Shown here in pieces: positions 1 through 8,847 of a stretch of 64,000 nt of DNA. Every line of letters starts with the position of its first letter. Position 1 is the first letter of the stretch. Origin of the DNA: Clostridia bacterium (GTDB lineage Bacteria; Bacillota; Clostridia; Christensenellales; Aristaeellaceae); assembly GCA_017543905.1 (NCBI GenBank), contig JAFYFC010000023.1, positions 162,649 to 226,648 of the forward strand. Reading direction: 5' to 3'. Both the position numbers and the translations under genes were made by a program. The notes beneath the pieces were generated by a model. That model saw nothing but the letters and a program-made list of their open reading frames with translations, ran no database searches and was not told the DNA's origin.

Positions 1-1430
1 ATTTCTTTGATCTTATTGTCGACTATGCCCATTATGTCGCCCTCGTGTATCTGCATGTCGTCAAACACGGTGTCGCGCACGGCGTAGGTAACGGACGCGG
101 TATGTACGTTTTCGGCCGCGGCAGTCATTTCGTCAAGATTCGTCTGTTCGTCCGCTTCCGGCGAGAACGCAAGTACCGCGGCTATACCCATGGGCACCGA
201 CTTGGTGGGCAGTACGTGCACGGTGTTTTCAGTAAGCTCCGCAGCCTGCTGAGCGGCAAGGATGATATTGGTGTTGTTGGGCAGCACGTAGACCGTCTTC
301 GCGTGCGCGGCGTCTATCGCTTTGCGCAGATCGTCTATGCTCGGATTCATGGTCTGACCGCCGTCGACTATGCTGTCGATTTCAAGGCTTTTGAATATCT
401 CGCGGAAGCCGTCGCCCAGCGCTACGGCGACGATGCCGTATTCCTTGAGCGGCGATTTTGCGGCGGCTTCTTCCTTTTTGCGCTGTACCTCGCGGCGTTC
501 CTCGAGCATATTGTCTATTTTGATGCTGTCCAGCTCGCCCAATTCCAGCGCCATCTGCAGCGCCTTGCCGGGATCGTTCGTGTGTACGTGCACCTTGACG
601 ACCGAAAGGTCACTCACTACGAACACGCAGTCGCCTATGCGCTCGAGCCGCCTGCGCAGCCGCGCCACGTCAGCGTTGGTCATGCCCTCCTTCGGATGGG
701 ATACGATAAACTCGGTGCAATACGCAAACGTTATGTTTTCTATGTTTTCGTGATCGTCGACGAAATCGCCGGGCAGCGCGGCGGGATTGCTTTCCCCCTC
801 CAGCGCGCTCATATCGCCTGTCATAGCCGCGTAGAAGCCCGCGAAAACGACGAGCAGACCCTTGCCGCCGCTGTCCACCACGCCCGCCTGCTTAAGCACG
901 GGCAGCATTTCAGGAGTGTGCTTCAGCACCTCCTCGCCGCTGCGCATTACCAGTGCGAACAGCTCTGTTACGTCGTCGGTGGTTTTTGCGAATTTCAAAG
1001 CGTCGTCGCCCATGACGCGCGCCACGGTGAGTATAGTGCCTTCCTTCGGGCGCATTACCGCCTTGTACGCCATAGCCGCGCCGTTTGCAAGCGCCTGAGC
1101 GAGCAGGTCCGTATCCATTTCGTCGTGTCCGCTCACGGCGGCGGCCATGCCGCGCAGAATCTGGCTGAGTATAACGCCCGAATTGCCTCTGGCGCCTCTC
1201 AGCGCGCCGCGCGCCGCAATCGACGCGACGTCCGATACAGAGGTATAGTCCGCATTCGCAAGGTCCTTTATCGCACCGTTCATCGTGTGCGTCATATTGG
1301 TGCCGGTATCGCCGTCCGGCACGGGAAAAACGTTAAGCGCGTCTACCGCTTCACGGTTATTATTCAAATACGTGCAGCCTGTCAGGAGCATATCCTTGAA
1401 CAGGCTGCCGTCTATCGTCTTAAGACTCAT
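1..1430 (-). CDS. fakA: FakA/YloV fatty-acid kinase, DhaL/DAK2 family (3' end outside window)
   Basis: ATP-dependent kinase subunit that in characterised Firmicutes phosphorylates fatty acids held by a FakB (DegV-family) carrier, producing acyl phosphate for phospholipid synthesis. The visible 476 codons begin with the DhaL nucleotide domain: an ALNVFPVPDGDTGTNM stretch lies near residues 31-46, with the Asp residues that bind Mg-ATP. The later part resembles the FakA middle and C-terminal regions. The frame stays open to base 3, so roughly the last 70-80 residues are missing compared with usual lengths near 550. GGAGGG sits 6 nt before the ATG. The gene follows yloU by 18 nt on the same strand, the normal Firmicute pairing; recG usually comes next and would lie outside the window. 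Confidence 0.93.
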   Translation of the reverse strand, partial: MSLKTIDGSLFKDMLLTGCTYLNNNREAVDALNVFPVPDGDTGTNMTHTMNGAIKDLANADYTSVSDVASIAARGALRGARGNSGVILSQILRGMAAAVSGHDEMDTDLLAQALANGAAMAYKAVMRPKEGTILTVARVMGDDALKFAKTTDDVTELFALVMRSGEEVLKHTPEMLPVLKQAGVVDSGGKGLLVVFAGFYAAMTGDMSALEGESNPAALPGDFVDDHENIENITFAYCTEFIVSHPKEGMTNADVARLRRRLERIGDCVFVVSDLSVVKVHVHTNDPGKALQMALELGELDSIKIDNMLEERREVQRKKEEAAAKSPLKEYGIVAVALGDGFREIFKSLEIDSIVDGGQTMNPSIDDLRKAIDAAHAKTVYVLPNNTNIILAAQQAAELTENTVHVLPTKSVPMGIAAVLAFSPEADEQTNLDEMTAAAENVHTASVTYAVRDTVFDDMQIHEGDIMGIVDNKIKE

Positions 1431-1448
1431 CTGCAGCCCTCCGATTAT

Positions 1449-1802
1449 TTAAACGCGGATATCCTCCACGGTCACATTCACGTTTTTGACCTTGACTCCG
1501 GTCAGGTATTCAACTTTGTATTTTACGGTATCTATCAGCGTCTCGGCTACGGCGGATATCGAAATACCATATTCGACGACTATATACAGGTCTACCTCGG
1601 CCCGGTTTTCGCCGTCTATGCGCACGATGACTCCGCGGCCTATGTTGTCGAGCCCGAGCATCTGCACTATATCGTCAGTGGTCCTTTTGGCCGCCATGCC
1701 GACAATGCCGTAGCATTCGAGCGCGGCAAAGCCCGCGACCTTGCGCACGACCTCGTCGTTCATTGTAACCGTGCCGAGTTCATTCAGAAATTTGCAATCC
1801 AT
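1449..1802 (-). CDS. yloU: Asp23/Gls24 family envelope stress protein (YloU-like)
   Basis: A 117-residue Asp23/Gls24 (DUF322) protein. The N-terminal TVTMNDEVVRKVAGFAALEC segment and the VEYGISI...VKYKVEYLTGVKV stretch are typical of the family. These are small soluble proteins linked to the membrane and cell-wall stress in Firmicutes, with no known catalytic activity. GGAG lies about 10 nt upstream of the ATG. It is first in the yloU-fakA transcript, driven by the promoter at 1893-1921. Identity is strong from sequence and from the conserved partner; molecular function is unknown. Confidence 0.92.
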   Translation of the reverse strand: MDCKFLNELGTVTMNDEVVRKVAGFAALECYGIVGMAAKRTTDDIVQMLGLDNIGRGVIVRIDGENRAEVDLYIVVEYGISISAVAETLIDTVKYKVEYLTGVKVKNVNVTVEDIRV

Positions 1803-1845
1803 AACGTCACGCTCCGGTTTTGATTCGTTGATCCTGCGTATGCAT

Positions 1846-1867
1846 GCAAGCCTATGAACAGGCTTGC
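1846..1867 (-). promoter_or_regulatory. leader hairpin upstream of yloU
   Basis: Perfect 8-bp inverted repeat GCAAGCCT/AGGCTTGC with a 6-nt loop, between the promoter at 1893-1921 and the yloU start. No T-run follows on the minus strand, so it is not a classical terminator. It would lie in the 5' leader of the yloU-fakA mRNA. Role unknown. Confidence 0.45.
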
Positions 1868-1892
1868 TTTAAGCATACAGTCATATGTAACG

Positions 1893-1921
1893 ATTATACC
1901 ATAACTTTTTTGCTTTTGCAA
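1893..1921 (-). promoter_or_regulatory. sigma-A promoter for yloU-fakA
   Basis: On the minus strand TTGCAA (1916-1921) is followed after exactly 17 nt by a perfect TATAAT (1893-1898). It lies in the gap between the PFL gene and yloU, so yloU-fakA has its own promoter. Confidence 0.8.
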
Positions 1922-1924
1922 GCT

Positions 1925-3277
1925 TCAGTTGCGCAGGCTCTGAAGCGGCGCGGGTATGCGTCCGCCCCTGCCGATGAAATCCTTCGAAGAAAACGGCTTT
2001 ACCGCCATAACAGGCGCGCGGCCGAACAAACCGCCGAATTCCACGCTGTCGCCCACCTTCGCGCCGGGCGCGGGTATAACGCGCACGGCTACGGTTTTGT
2101 TGTTTATCATGCCGATCGCGGCCTCGTCCGCGATTATCGCGGAAATCGTTTCTGCAGAGGTGTCGCCGGGGATCGCTATCATGTCGAGCCCGACCGAACA
2201 CACGCAGGTCATCGCTTCGAGCTTTTCAAGTGTAAGCGCGCCGCTTTCAGCTGCCCTGATCATGCCGATGTCCTCGCTGACCGGTATAAACGCGCCCGAC
2301 AGCCCGCCTACGTGCGAGCTTGCCATTACGCCACCCTTTTTTACCGCGTCGTTCAGAAGCGCAAGCGCGGCGGTGGTGCCGTGCGTACCGCACACCTCGA
2401 GTCCCATCTCTTCAAGTATCTGTGCGACGCTGTCGCCGACCGCAGGCGTCGGCGCAAGCGAAAGATCCACTATGCCGTAAGGCACGTTAAGGCGTCTTGA
2501 AGCCTCGAGCGCGACGAGCTGGCCCACCCTTGTGATCGAGAACGCCGTCTTTTTGACTGTTTCGGCCACCTCGTCGAAGGGCCTGCCCCTTACCGCCTCC
2601 AGCGCGCTCTTGACCACGCCCGGGCCGGAAACGCCCACGTTGATCGCGCAGTCGCCCTCGCCGGGTCCGTGAAACGCGCCCGCCATAAACGGGTTGTCCT
2701 CGACCGCGTTTGCAAACACCACGAGCTTCGCGCAGCCGAAGCCACCCGACGCGCTCGTGTTCTGTGCGATCTGTTTTACGATGCCGCCCATCATGCGCAC
2801 GGCGTCCATGTTTATGCCCGCTTTGGTGGAGCCGATGTTTACGGACGCGCAGAGCCGTTCGGTTTCGGTAAGCACCTCCGGCAGCGACGCGATCACCGCT
2901 TTGTCGGTTTCGGTCATGCCCTTATGCACCAGCGCCGAATACCCGCCGATAAAGTTCACGCCCGTTTCATACGCCGCGCGGTCCAGCGCGCGCGCAAGCT
3001 TCTGCGGGTGCTTCATCGCGCCCGCGATCAGCGCGGCGGGCGTTACGGATATGCGCTTGTTCACGATAGGCACGCCGAAATCCTTTTCGATCTCCTCGCC
3101 CGTTTTTACGAGCCGGGCCGCCTGATGGACTATGCGGTCGTAAACCCTTTCGCACAGGCGCTCCTCACTGTCCGAAACGCAGCCGAACAGCGATATCCCC
3201 ATAGTTATCGTACGAACGTCTAGCTTCTGCTTGTCGATCATTCTGAGCGTCGAAAGTATCTCGCTTGTAGTAACCAT
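1925..3277 (-). CDS. PFL family protein (UPF0210/DUF711)
   Basis: A 450-residue member of the UPF0210/DUF711 family, which belongs to the pyruvate formate-lyase-like fold group. The length is normal and the sequence is co-linear with the family: N-terminal [15 protein letters not shown], a Gly-rich [12 protein letters not shown] stretch in the middle, and a C-terminal [11 protein letters not shown] motif. The catalytic role is not established. AAGGAAG precedes the ATG. It lies 25 nt downstream of the ACT-domain gene; this two-gene arrangement (ACT protein, then PFL protein) recurs in Gram-positive bacteria, so the ACT protein is probably its regulatory partner. Confidence 0.9.
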   Translation of the reverse strand: MVTTSEILSTLRMIDKQKLDVRTITMGISLFGCVSDSEERLCERVYDRIVHQAARLVKTGEEIEKDFGVPIVNKRISVTPAALIAGAMKHPQKLARALDRAAYETGVNFIGGYSALVHKGMTETDKAVIASLPEVLTETERLCASVNIGSTKAGINMDAVRMMGGIVKQIAQNTSASGGFGCAKLVVFANAVEDNPFMAGAFHGPGEGDCAINVGVSGPGVVKSALEAVRGRPFDEVAETVKKTAFSITRVGQLVALEASRRLNVPYGIVDLSLAPTPAVGDSVAQILEEMGLEVCGTHGTTAALALLNDAVKKGGVMASSHVGGLSGAFIPVSEDIGMIRAAESGALTLEKLEAMTCVCSVGLDMIAIPGDTSAETISAIIADEAAIGMINNKTVAVRVIPAPGAKVGDSVEFGGLFGRAPVMAVKPFSSKDFIGRGGRIPAPLQSLRN

Positions 3278-3302
3278 AAAGCTTCCTTATATCAAATATG
3301 CG

Positions 3303-3584
3303 TTATATGCGGTACATCGAATCGAATATCTCGCTGCGCTGGGCGCGTATCTGTATGCCCATCTCCTCGCCCAGCGCCGTAAGCTCGTCTGAAAGCACGT
3401 CGAACACGCACTCCTGCGAGGATATATCCGCAACCAGCACCATGGTAAAGTATCCCGATACTATGGTCTGCGAGATATCCAGTATGTTTGCGTCGTTATT
3501 GTAAAGCACGCCGCTTACGCGCGCGATAATGCCCTTTCTGTCCAGCCCGAGCACGCTGATGACCGCTTTTTTGGTTTCGTTCAC
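3303..3584 (-). CDS. ACT domain-containing protein (UPF0237)
   Basis: A 93-residue stand-alone ACT domain. Residues about 7-45 (VISVLGLDRKGIIARVSGVL, then NILDISQ) form the beta-alpha-beta ligand-binding unit seen in amino-acid-responsive regulators. It starts at GTG with GAGGTGAT 7 nt upstream. It is first in the operon with the PFL gene and sits directly behind the promoter at 3606-3634. By family precedent it binds a small ligand; which one cannot be told from the sequence. Confidence 0.9.
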   Translation of the reverse strand: MNETKKAVISVLGLDRKGIIARVSGVLYNNDANILDISQTIVSGYFTMVLVADISSQECVFDVLSDELTALGEEMGIQIRAQRSEIFDSMYRI

Positions 3585-3605
3585 GCCTTATCACCTCTGA
3601 GCGTG

Positions 3606-3634
3606 ATTCTAATATCCTTCATATAAAAAATCAA
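3606..3634 (-). promoter_or_regulatory. promoter of ACT-PFL operon
   Basis: Minus-strand TTGATT (3629-3634), 17-nt spacer, TAGAAT (3606-3611). It is divergent from the rpmB promoter, with the two -35 boxes about 50 nt apart. Confidence 0.6.
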
Positions 3635-3685
3635 CGCATTTCTCGTACTCTTTACATCCCGAACGTAAAATTTTATAAAAGCATC

Positions 3686-3714
3686 TTGCCTTAAGGAGCA
3701 TTATCTGATATAAT
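3686..3714 (+). promoter_or_regulatory. rpmB promoter with extended -10
   Basis: TTGCCT (3686-3691), 17-nt spacer, TATAAT (3709-3714) preceded by TGA, giving an extended -10. Strong, as expected for a ribosomal protein gene. The leader is about 40 nt. Confidence 0.8.
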
Positions 3715-3761
3715 ACGTGCTGTTTTGTAAGAAACAGACTCCACGAGGAGGTGTGATTAAA

Positions 3762-3953
3762 GTGGGAAAATTCTGTGAAGTATGCGGCAAGGGCATCGTA
3801 CACGGCAACAACGTGAGCCATTCCAATCGCAAAACGCGCCGCACCTGGGCTCCTAACACCCAGAAGGTGCACGTAATCGTCGACGGCAGACCTCAGCGCA
3901 TGTCCGTCTGCACTCGCTGCCTGCGCAGCGGCAAGGTTCAGCGCGCAGTGTGA
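3762..3953 (+). CDS. rpmB: 50S ribosomal protein L28
   Basis: A 63-residue L28 of the large ribosomal subunit. Zinc-ribbon cysteines are visible as CEVC near the N-terminus and CTRC near the C-terminus, so this is the zinc-binding (C+) form. The SHSNRKTRRTW core is diagnostic. The start is GTG, chosen because AGGAGGTG lies about 9 nt upstream and because the frame upstream of it does not resemble L28. Monocistronic, with a promoter 48 nt ahead and a terminator right after. Divergent orientation relative to the yloU-fakA region is usual in Firmicutes. Confidence 0.97.
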   Translation: MGKFCEVCGKGIVHGNNVSHSNRKTRRTWAPNTQKVHVIVDGRPQRMSVCTRCLRSGKVQRAV

Positions 3954-3976
3954 TGCTTTAAGCCTGAAGCCTTATA

Positions 3977-4008
3977 AAAACGCACGCAAGTGCGTTTTGT
4001 TTTTATTT
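3977..4008 (+). terminator. intrinsic terminator after rpmB
   Basis: AAAACGCAC/GTGCGTTTT stem of 9 bp with a GCAA loop, followed by GTTTTTATTT. Confidence 0.85.
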
Positions 4009-4030
4009 AATAAGCTAAGGAGAACCGACC

Positions 4031-4327
4031 ATGTCAGATATACTCGAAACCGTGATGATCGTATCCTTCGGTCTGTCCTGGCCCGTAAACGCGGTTAAAG
4101 CGTGGCGCGCGCGCAGCGCGAAAAGCACCAGCGTTCTGTTTCTGTGCCTGATACTTTTCGGCTACGCGGCGGGCATCGTGTCCAAGCTTCTGAACGAAAG
4201 CTATATGGCGGATATTTCGCGCAAATGGTACGTGCTGTTCTGCTACTGCCTGAATTTCGCGGTGGTGAGCGTGAATCTCGGCATATACTTCAGAAACCGC
4301 GCGCTGGACGCGGAAAACGTCAGATAA
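4031..4327 (+). CDS. small three-helix membrane protein, PQ-loop/SemiSWEET-like
   Basis: 98 residues with three hydrophobic segments near 8-24, 34-53 and 66-86, and short basic loops. The SWPVNAVKAWRARSAK segment after helix 1, followed by a GYAAGIVSKL helix, resembles single PQ-loop units of SemiSWEET-type transporters. AGGAG lies 9 nt before the ATG. The end overlaps the convergent SGNH gene by 8 nt. The substrate cannot be inferred, and the PQ-loop call is by pattern only. Confidence 0.7.
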   Translation: MSDILETVMIVSFGLSWPVNAVKAWRARSAKSTSVLFLCLILFGYAAGIVSKLLNESYMADISRKWYVLFCYCLNFAVVSVNLGIYFRNRALDAENVR

Positions 4328-4904
4328 TCGCCGCTTTGATCTCTTCCGCCATCGTTTTATAGCCCTCGCGCCCGAAATGCAGGCCGTCGTTTGGCTGCAT
4401 CCGGCTTTCGGTCTCGGGTGTGAAGGAGGGGCTGCTTCCAAGGTCTATCAGCTTAAGACCGAGCTCTGCGGCGAGGCCTCTCACGAACTTCTGCGCGGCT
4501 TTGACCTGCGGCATATAGCCGCAGTTTGAATATTCCGGGTTTACGGTGGCGTTCGGCGGCGTTATAAGGTATATCTCCGCCTGCGGCGCGTCGGCTTGTA
4601 TCAGTGCGATCAGCTCTTTGTAGGCGACGTCGTCCGGCGAATCGCCCTCAGGGGTCTGACCGCCGTTCGTGCCCAGCATTATGAGCACCTTGTCCGCGTC
4701 GGAAACGCGCACGTTCCCGGCTTTATAGAAAGCCAGAAAGCCGGTAGAACGGTAGCCGCACTTGCCGAAGTTCCTTACCTCGGCGCCCGTCATCTCCGCC
4801 AGAAAATACGGATAGCTTTCCTTCTGCACGTTGGCTATGCCGCTTTTTCCCTTTATGCCGTAATCTCCTTCTGTAAGGCTGTCGCCCAGACAACATATGA
4901 TCAT
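4320..4904 (-). CDS. SGNH/GDSL-family esterase
   Basis: 194-residue GDSL hydrolase with all four SGNH blocks: GDSLTEGD at residues 7-14 (nucleophile Ser9), a Gly in the NFGKCGYRS block, GTNGG as the Asn block, and DGLHFGREG near the C-terminus carrying the catalytic Asp and His. No signal peptide, so probably cytoplasmic. It would hydrolyse ester bonds, possibly acetyl groups on sugars, given the neighbouring sulfatase and glycosidases; the substrate is inference. GGAGGA lies upstream of the ATG. It is divergent from the sulfatase gene. Confidence 0.85.
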   Translation of the reverse strand: MIICCLGDSLTEGDYGIKGKSGIANVQKESYPYFLAEMTGAEVRNFGKCGYRSTGFLAFYKAGNVRVSDADKVLIMLGTNGGQTPEGDSPDDVAYKELIALIQADAPQAEIYLITPPNATVNPEYSNCGYMPQVKAAQKFVRGLAAELGLKLIDLGSSPSFTPETESRMQPNDGLHFGREGYKTMAEEIKAAII

Positions 4905-4929
4905 GACCGTTCCTCCGTTGTTTTTGCTT

Positions 4930-4959
4930 ATTATACATCAAAAGCGTGGTCAGCTGCAA
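4930..4959 (-). promoter_or_regulatory. promoter of the SGNH gene
   Basis: Minus-strand TTGCAG (4954-4959), 18-nt spacer, perfect TATAAT (4930-4935), about 30 nt before the ATG. Confidence 0.55.
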
Positions 4960-4977
4960 CAATTTGCACGCAAATAA

Positions 4978-5007
4978 TTGACAAAGCCGCGCCGGCTGGT
5001 TTATTAT
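4978..5007 (+). promoter_or_regulatory. promoter of the sulfatase gene
   Basis: Consensus TTGACA (4978-4983), 18-nt spacer, TATTAT (5002-5007). The predicted start site near 5014 nearly touches the GGAGGTG ribosome site, so the leader would be only about a dozen bases. Confidence 0.6.
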
Positions 5008-5025
5008 CAGGACGGAGGTGTTTTT

Positions 5026-6534
5026 ATGAGTGAAAGCCGTCCGAACATCGTTATGATCATGACAGACCAGCAGCGCGCCGACGCGCTGGGCTGCGTAAAC
5101 CCGCGCGCTATAACGCCTGGCATAGATTCGCTTGCCGCAAACGGCATACTGTTCGATCAAGCCGTATGCCAGTGCCCGATGTGCGTGCCCAGCCGGAACA
5201 GTCTGATGTTCGGCATGTACGCGTCTCAGACAGGCGTGCGCACGAACGGCGGAGCGCTGCTGGACGAAACGCGTCTGCCCTCCGTTCCGCTGCCGCAGCT
5301 GCTGCACGACAGCGGCTACTTCTGCGCAGGCTTCGGCAAGACGCACTGGAACAACTGCATAAAAGGCGAAGAGGGCTCAAGGCGCGGCTTCGACGTGCGC
5401 GCCGAGGGACAACCGCGATTCAGCGTGCTGTGCGAAGAGGGCGCGGTTATGATGGACGACGAGGATCCCGAAGGGCTTAAGGCGTACTTCGAGGAAACAA
5501 AGGCCTTCGGCTCCGGCGAGGAGAACATCGCCGGCTACATTGGGCTCAGAAGCACGCTGCCCAAGGAGCACCACAGAGACGGCTTCATACACAAAAAATG
5601 CGCCGAGTTCATAGAGAGTTATACGCCCGGCGAAAAACCGCTGTTTTTATATTTTTCCTTAATCAAGCCTCACGCGGGCTTCAACATTCCGCCCGAATTC
5701 GAGGATATGTACGATATCTCAGATTTTCCGGAGCCGCCCGCGCCCCCATGGACAGAGGAGCCCGACACGCACGACAGGGCATTGAGAAACGCAAGCGCGG
5801 CGCTCGGGCGCAACTGCGGCGTTCGCGCTGCGGCATGGCGCACGCTGGACGCGGAAACGCGCGCGCGCACAAGGCTCAGATACCTTGCGAACTGCACGTT
5901 CATGGACTGGTTTATAAACGACATACTCACGCGTCTGCGCAGGAAAGGGCTGGATAAAAACACACTGTTCATATTCTGCTCCGATCACGGCGACATGATG
6001 GGCGAACGCATAGACCGTTTCAGCAAGTACTGCCTGTTCGAAAGCAGCGTGCGCGTACCGCTGATACTCGCAGGAGACGTGATAGCAAAAGCCGCCCGCG
6101 GCTCGCGCGATCACCGCCCCGCCATGCTCACCGACATATATCCGACCATATGCGCAGCGGCCGGGATAAAGTGCGATCCGCGGCTGCCGGGCGAAAGTCT
6201 GCTTGCTCCCGCTACGCGCCGCGGCGCGTTTTGCGAGTTTCACGGCGGCGGGCCGGAAAAGCCGCATCCCGCGCCTTCGCTTATGTGGCGCGAGAACAAA
6301 TACAAGCTCATTCTCTTCCGTGACGGCAGCGTGCTTGACGACACACCGCTTAAGGGCGAAATGTACGACCTTGAGGCTGATCCGCGCGAATGGAATAACC
6401 TGTATTACTCGCCCGAATACATGCATGAACGCCTGAGACTGACCGAAGCGCTGCTCAGCCATCTCGCGACCGCATATGCCAAGGGCCCCGCATATGCCGA
6501 TTACGGCGGATATGCCGGTATAGAACGTGCCTGA
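5026..6534 (+). CDS. sulfatase, Cys-type (alkaline phosphatase superfamily)
   Basis: 502-residue type I sulfatase that hydrolyses sulfate esters, probably on a carbohydrate. Metal-site residues are seen in TDQQ at 13-16 and in CSDHGD further on. The activation motif is CVPSR at 53-57, so Cys53 must be converted to formylglycine; in an anaerobe this is done by a radical SAM maturase, and one is encoded at 22803-23915. No signal peptide is visible, suggesting a cytoplasmic enzyme acting on imported sugars. The start is the ATG with GGAGGTG 5 nt upstream; an in-frame upstream ATG at 4978 overlaps the promoter and is unlikely. An RpiR regulator follows. Confidence 0.93.
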   Translation: MSESRPNIVMIMTDQQRADALGCVNPRAITPGIDSLAANGILFDQAVCQCPMCVPSRNSLMFGMYASQTGVRTNGGALLDETRLPSVPLPQLLHDSGYFCAGFGKTHWNNCIKGEEGSRRGFDVRAEGQPRFSVLCEEGAVMMDDEDPEGLKAYFEETKAFGSGEENIAGYIGLRSTLPKEHHRDGFIHKKCAEFIESYTPGEKPLFLYFSLIKPHAGFNIPPEFEDMYDISDFPEPPAPPWTEEPDTHDRALRNASAALGRNCGVRAAAWRTLDAETRARTRLRYLANCTFMDWFINDILTRLRRKGLDKNTLFIFCSDHGDMMGERIDRFSKYCLFESSVRVPLILAGDVIAKAARGSRDHRPAMLTDIYPTICAAAGIKCDPRLPGESLLAPATRRGAFCEFHGGGPEKPHPAPSLMWRENKYKLILFRDGSVLDDTPLKGEMYDLEADPREWNNLYYSPEYMHERLRLTEALLSHLATAYAKGPAYADYGGYAGIERA

Positions 6535-6564
6535 ATAAAAAACGCATAACCCGCTGCAATACGC

Positions 6565-6593
6565 TTGCAATTTTTACTTATTTGAAGTATAAT
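6565..6593 (+). promoter_or_regulatory. promoter of rpiR-type gene
   Basis: TTGCAA (6565-6570), 17-nt spacer, perfect TATAAT (6588-6593). Leader about 53 nt. Confidence 0.8.
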
Positions 6594-6652
6594 ATGCGTA
6601 TAAATTGCAGATATTGTTTATTATCCTGCAAAAGCTGAAGGAGCGTGCCCAG

Positions 6653-7522
6653 ATGGAAGATAACGTGCAGGAGCTTATGCTGAGGCTGAACCATTCCGGC
6701 AAAAAGCTTTCGAAAAGTCACAGGCGCATCGCGGAATGTATAGTCAACCATTACGACAAGGTCGCCTTCATGACCGCGAGCAAATTGGGCGAATATGTGG
6801 GAGTAAGCGAATCGACCGTGGTGCGCTTTGCCTCCGCGTTGGGCTACGAGGGCTTTCCGCAGCTGCAGAAGGCGCTGCAGGAGCTTATACGCCACCGTCT
6901 CACCGCAAGCCAGCGACTGGAAATGACGGGCGAAATGGAAAGCGGGCAGGTGCTCAACAAGGTTCTGAAGACCGATATGCAGAACATCCGTTCCACGCTC
7001 GACGAAATCGACGTAAGCATATTCGACGCCGCGATCGACAGCATGCTGCGCGCGCGCAGGATATATGTGCTGGGTCTGCGCGCCAGCGCCCCCTTGGCGG
7101 AGTTTTTCGGGCACTATCTCAATTTCATTTTTCCGAACGTCAGCACGGTCACCAGCGGCGTATCCGACGTATTCGAGCAGATCGCGCGAATAAACGAAGA
7201 GGACGTGCTTATCGGCATATCCTTCCCGCGCTATACCAATCACACAGTCAAGGCGATGCAGTTCGCGCGCTCGCGCGGCGCGACGCTGATCGGCATAACG
7301 GACGGCCCGCTTTCGCCTTTGCACGCGCAGAGCAACTACTGTCTGTGCGCAAAAAGCGACATGGCCTCCTTCGTAGACTCCCTTACCGCGCCGATCAGCC
7401 TGATAAACGCGCTTATCGTCGCTCTCTCACAAAGGCGGCGCTCGCAGGCGGCGGCATTCTTCGAAGAGGTCGAGGGCATCTGGAACGAATACAACGTGTA
7501 TCTCGGAAAGAGCGGAGAATAA
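6653..7522 (+). CDS. MurR/RpiR family transcriptional regulator
   Basis: 289-residue regulator with an N-terminal HTH_6 domain (about residues 1-77; the recognition part reads EYVGVSESTVVRFASALGY) and a C-terminal SIS phosphosugar-binding domain (about 115-250). Such proteins sense sugar phosphates or amino-sugar phosphates and control nearby catabolic genes. Start chosen at the ATG with AAGGAG 10 nt upstream; a further in-frame ATG 48 nt earlier has no ribosome site. It has its own promoter and is followed 1 nt later by the flavoprotein gene, so both are co-transcribed. The sulfatase just upstream is a plausible target, by inference. Confidence 0.92.
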   Translation: MEDNVQELMLRLNHSGKKLSKSHRRIAECIVNHYDKVAFMTASKLGEYVGVSESTVVRFASALGYEGFPQLQKALQELIRHRLTASQRLEMTGEMESGQVLNKVLKTDMQNIRSTLDEIDVSIFDAAIDSMLRARRIYVLGLRASAPLAEFFGHYLNFIFPNVSTVTSGVSDVFEQIARINEEDVLIGISFPRYTNHTVKAMQFARSRGATLIGITDGPLSPLHAQSNYCLCAKSDMASFVDSLTAPISLINALIVALSQRRRSQAAAFFEEVEGIWNEYNVYLGKSGE

Positions 7523-7523
7523 T

Positions 7524-8771
7524 ATGCCTGTCAGAATCGGTATTATAGGCGCGGGCGCGGCAGGTCTGATGGCCGCGAAATACGCCCTCGACGCAGGCGC
7601 AAGCGTCACTGTTATAGAAAAGAACGAAAAAGCCGGCAAAAAGATATACATAACCGGCAAGGGGCGCTGCAACGTAACCAACGCCTGCGACAAAGAAGAC
7701 TTCATGAAAAACCTCGTGCGCAATCCGAGGTTTTTGTACGCGTCGCTCGCCTGTCTCGACAACAAAGGTCTGATGCGTTTGTTCGATGAGCTGGGGGTAA
7801 AGCTCAAGATCGAACGGGGCGAGCGCGTATTTCCTGAAAGCGATCACGCAAGCGACATAACGCTCGCGCTCGAAAGGTATCTGCGCATAAAGGGCGCGCG
7901 CATACTGTACAATACGCGCGTGAGCGGGTTGATTATCGAAAATGGTTACGTCATCGGCGTTAAAACAGAAACGGGCGAAATGAGCTTCGACCGCGTGATA
8001 CTCGCAAGCGGCGGGCTGTCTTACCCCACGACCGGCTCGACCGGCGACGGACACGCATTTCTCAAATCAGCCGGGCACTCCATCGTCCCCTGCCGTCCCG
8101 CGCTAACGCCGATAGAAACAAACGAAAGCTGGTGCGCGGAGCTGATGGGGCTCACGCTCAAAAACGTGAGTCTTAACGCCTACGGCGTAAAAAACGGCAA
8201 GCGCAAAAAAATCCATTCGGAGCAGGGCGAAATGCTGTTCACGCATTTCGGAATAAGCGGTCCGCTCGTGCTGACGCTGTCGAGCCTGCTGCCCGACGAC
8301 TTCCGCGGCACGGAGCTCTCGCTGGACCTTAAGCCCGCGCTCAGCGAGGAGCAGCTGGACGCGCGTATGCTGCGCGAATTTGCCGCCATGCCCAACAAGC
8401 AGCTGATAAGCTGCATGGATACGCTAGAGCCGCACGCTCTGGGCGAGATGATACTAAGGCTTACAAAGATATCCCCGTATCAGATAGTGAACTCGGTGAC
8501 AGCCGCGCAAAGAAAACGCCTCGTGAGCTTTATTAAAAACGTGCCGCTGACGGTCAAGGGACTGCGCGGCATGAACGAAGCGATAATCACGCGCGGCGGC
8601 GTGAACGTCAAGGAGATAAATCCTTCGACGCTCGAAAGCCGCATCGTAAAGAATCTGTATGCGGCGGGCGAGCTGCTGGATATCGACGCGCTGACCGGAG
8701 GCTTCAATCTTACGATAGCCTTCGCTACCGGCGCGCTCGCGGGCAAGAGCGCCGCCGCGCAGGACGAGTGA
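7524..8771 (+). CDS. BaiN/RdsA-type FAD-dependent oxidoreductase (HI0933 family)
   Basis: 415-residue flavoprotein of the HI0933/YhiN group. The N-terminal Rossmann motif GIIGAGAAGLMAA binds FAD and is followed by EKNEKAGKKIYITGKGRCNVTN, a family signature. A second block is LASGGLSYPTTGSTGDG, and the C-terminus carries the FAD-contacting GELLDIDALTGGFNL. Members include BaiN, which reduces bile-acid intermediates, but most have no assigned substrate. It starts 1 nt after the rpiR stop, so it is translationally coupled. In many Clostridia this gene precedes cmk; here it does not. Confidence 0.9.
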   Translation: MPVRIGIIGAGAAGLMAAKYALDAGASVTVIEKNEKAGKKIYITGKGRCNVTNACDKEDFMKNLVRNPRFLYASLACLDNKGLMRLFDELGVKLKIERGERVFPESDHASDITLALERYLRIKGARILYNTRVSGLIIENGYVIGVKTETGEMSFDRVILASGGLSYPTTGSTGDGHAFLKSAGHSIVPCRPALTPIETNESWCAELMGLTLKNVSLNAYGVKNGKRKKIHSEQGEMLFTHFGISGPLVLTLSSLLPDDFRGTELSLDLKPALSEEQLDARMLREFAAMPNKQLISCMDTLEPHALGEMILRLTKISPYQIVNSVTAAQRKRLVSFIKNVPLTVKGLRGMNEAIITRGGVNVKEINPSTLESRIVKNLYAAGELLDIDALTGGFNLTIAFATGALAGKSAAAQDE

Positions 8772-8847
8772 ACCAACTCAGCACGTTTCCCCTGTACGCA
8801 AGAGGCATGAATACCGTGATATACTCAGATGAATACAGCGGCTTCGT

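Noticed and set aside
45..1823. A 592-codon open frame on the plus strand
   Set aside because: It is antisense to fakA and yloU, which have clear family motifs, ribosome sites and a promoter. The plus-strand protein is rich in His, Arg, Ala and Tyr, as expected for a shadow of GC-rich coding DNA.
4978..5025. Upstream in-frame ATG as the sulfatase start
   Set aside because: It overlaps the -35 box, and the internal ATG at 5026 has GGAGGTG directly before it.
8772..8847. Possible terminator between the flavoprotein and the small convergent gene
   Set aside because: Only a 6-bp GAATAC/GTATTC pairing with a long loop and no T-run.
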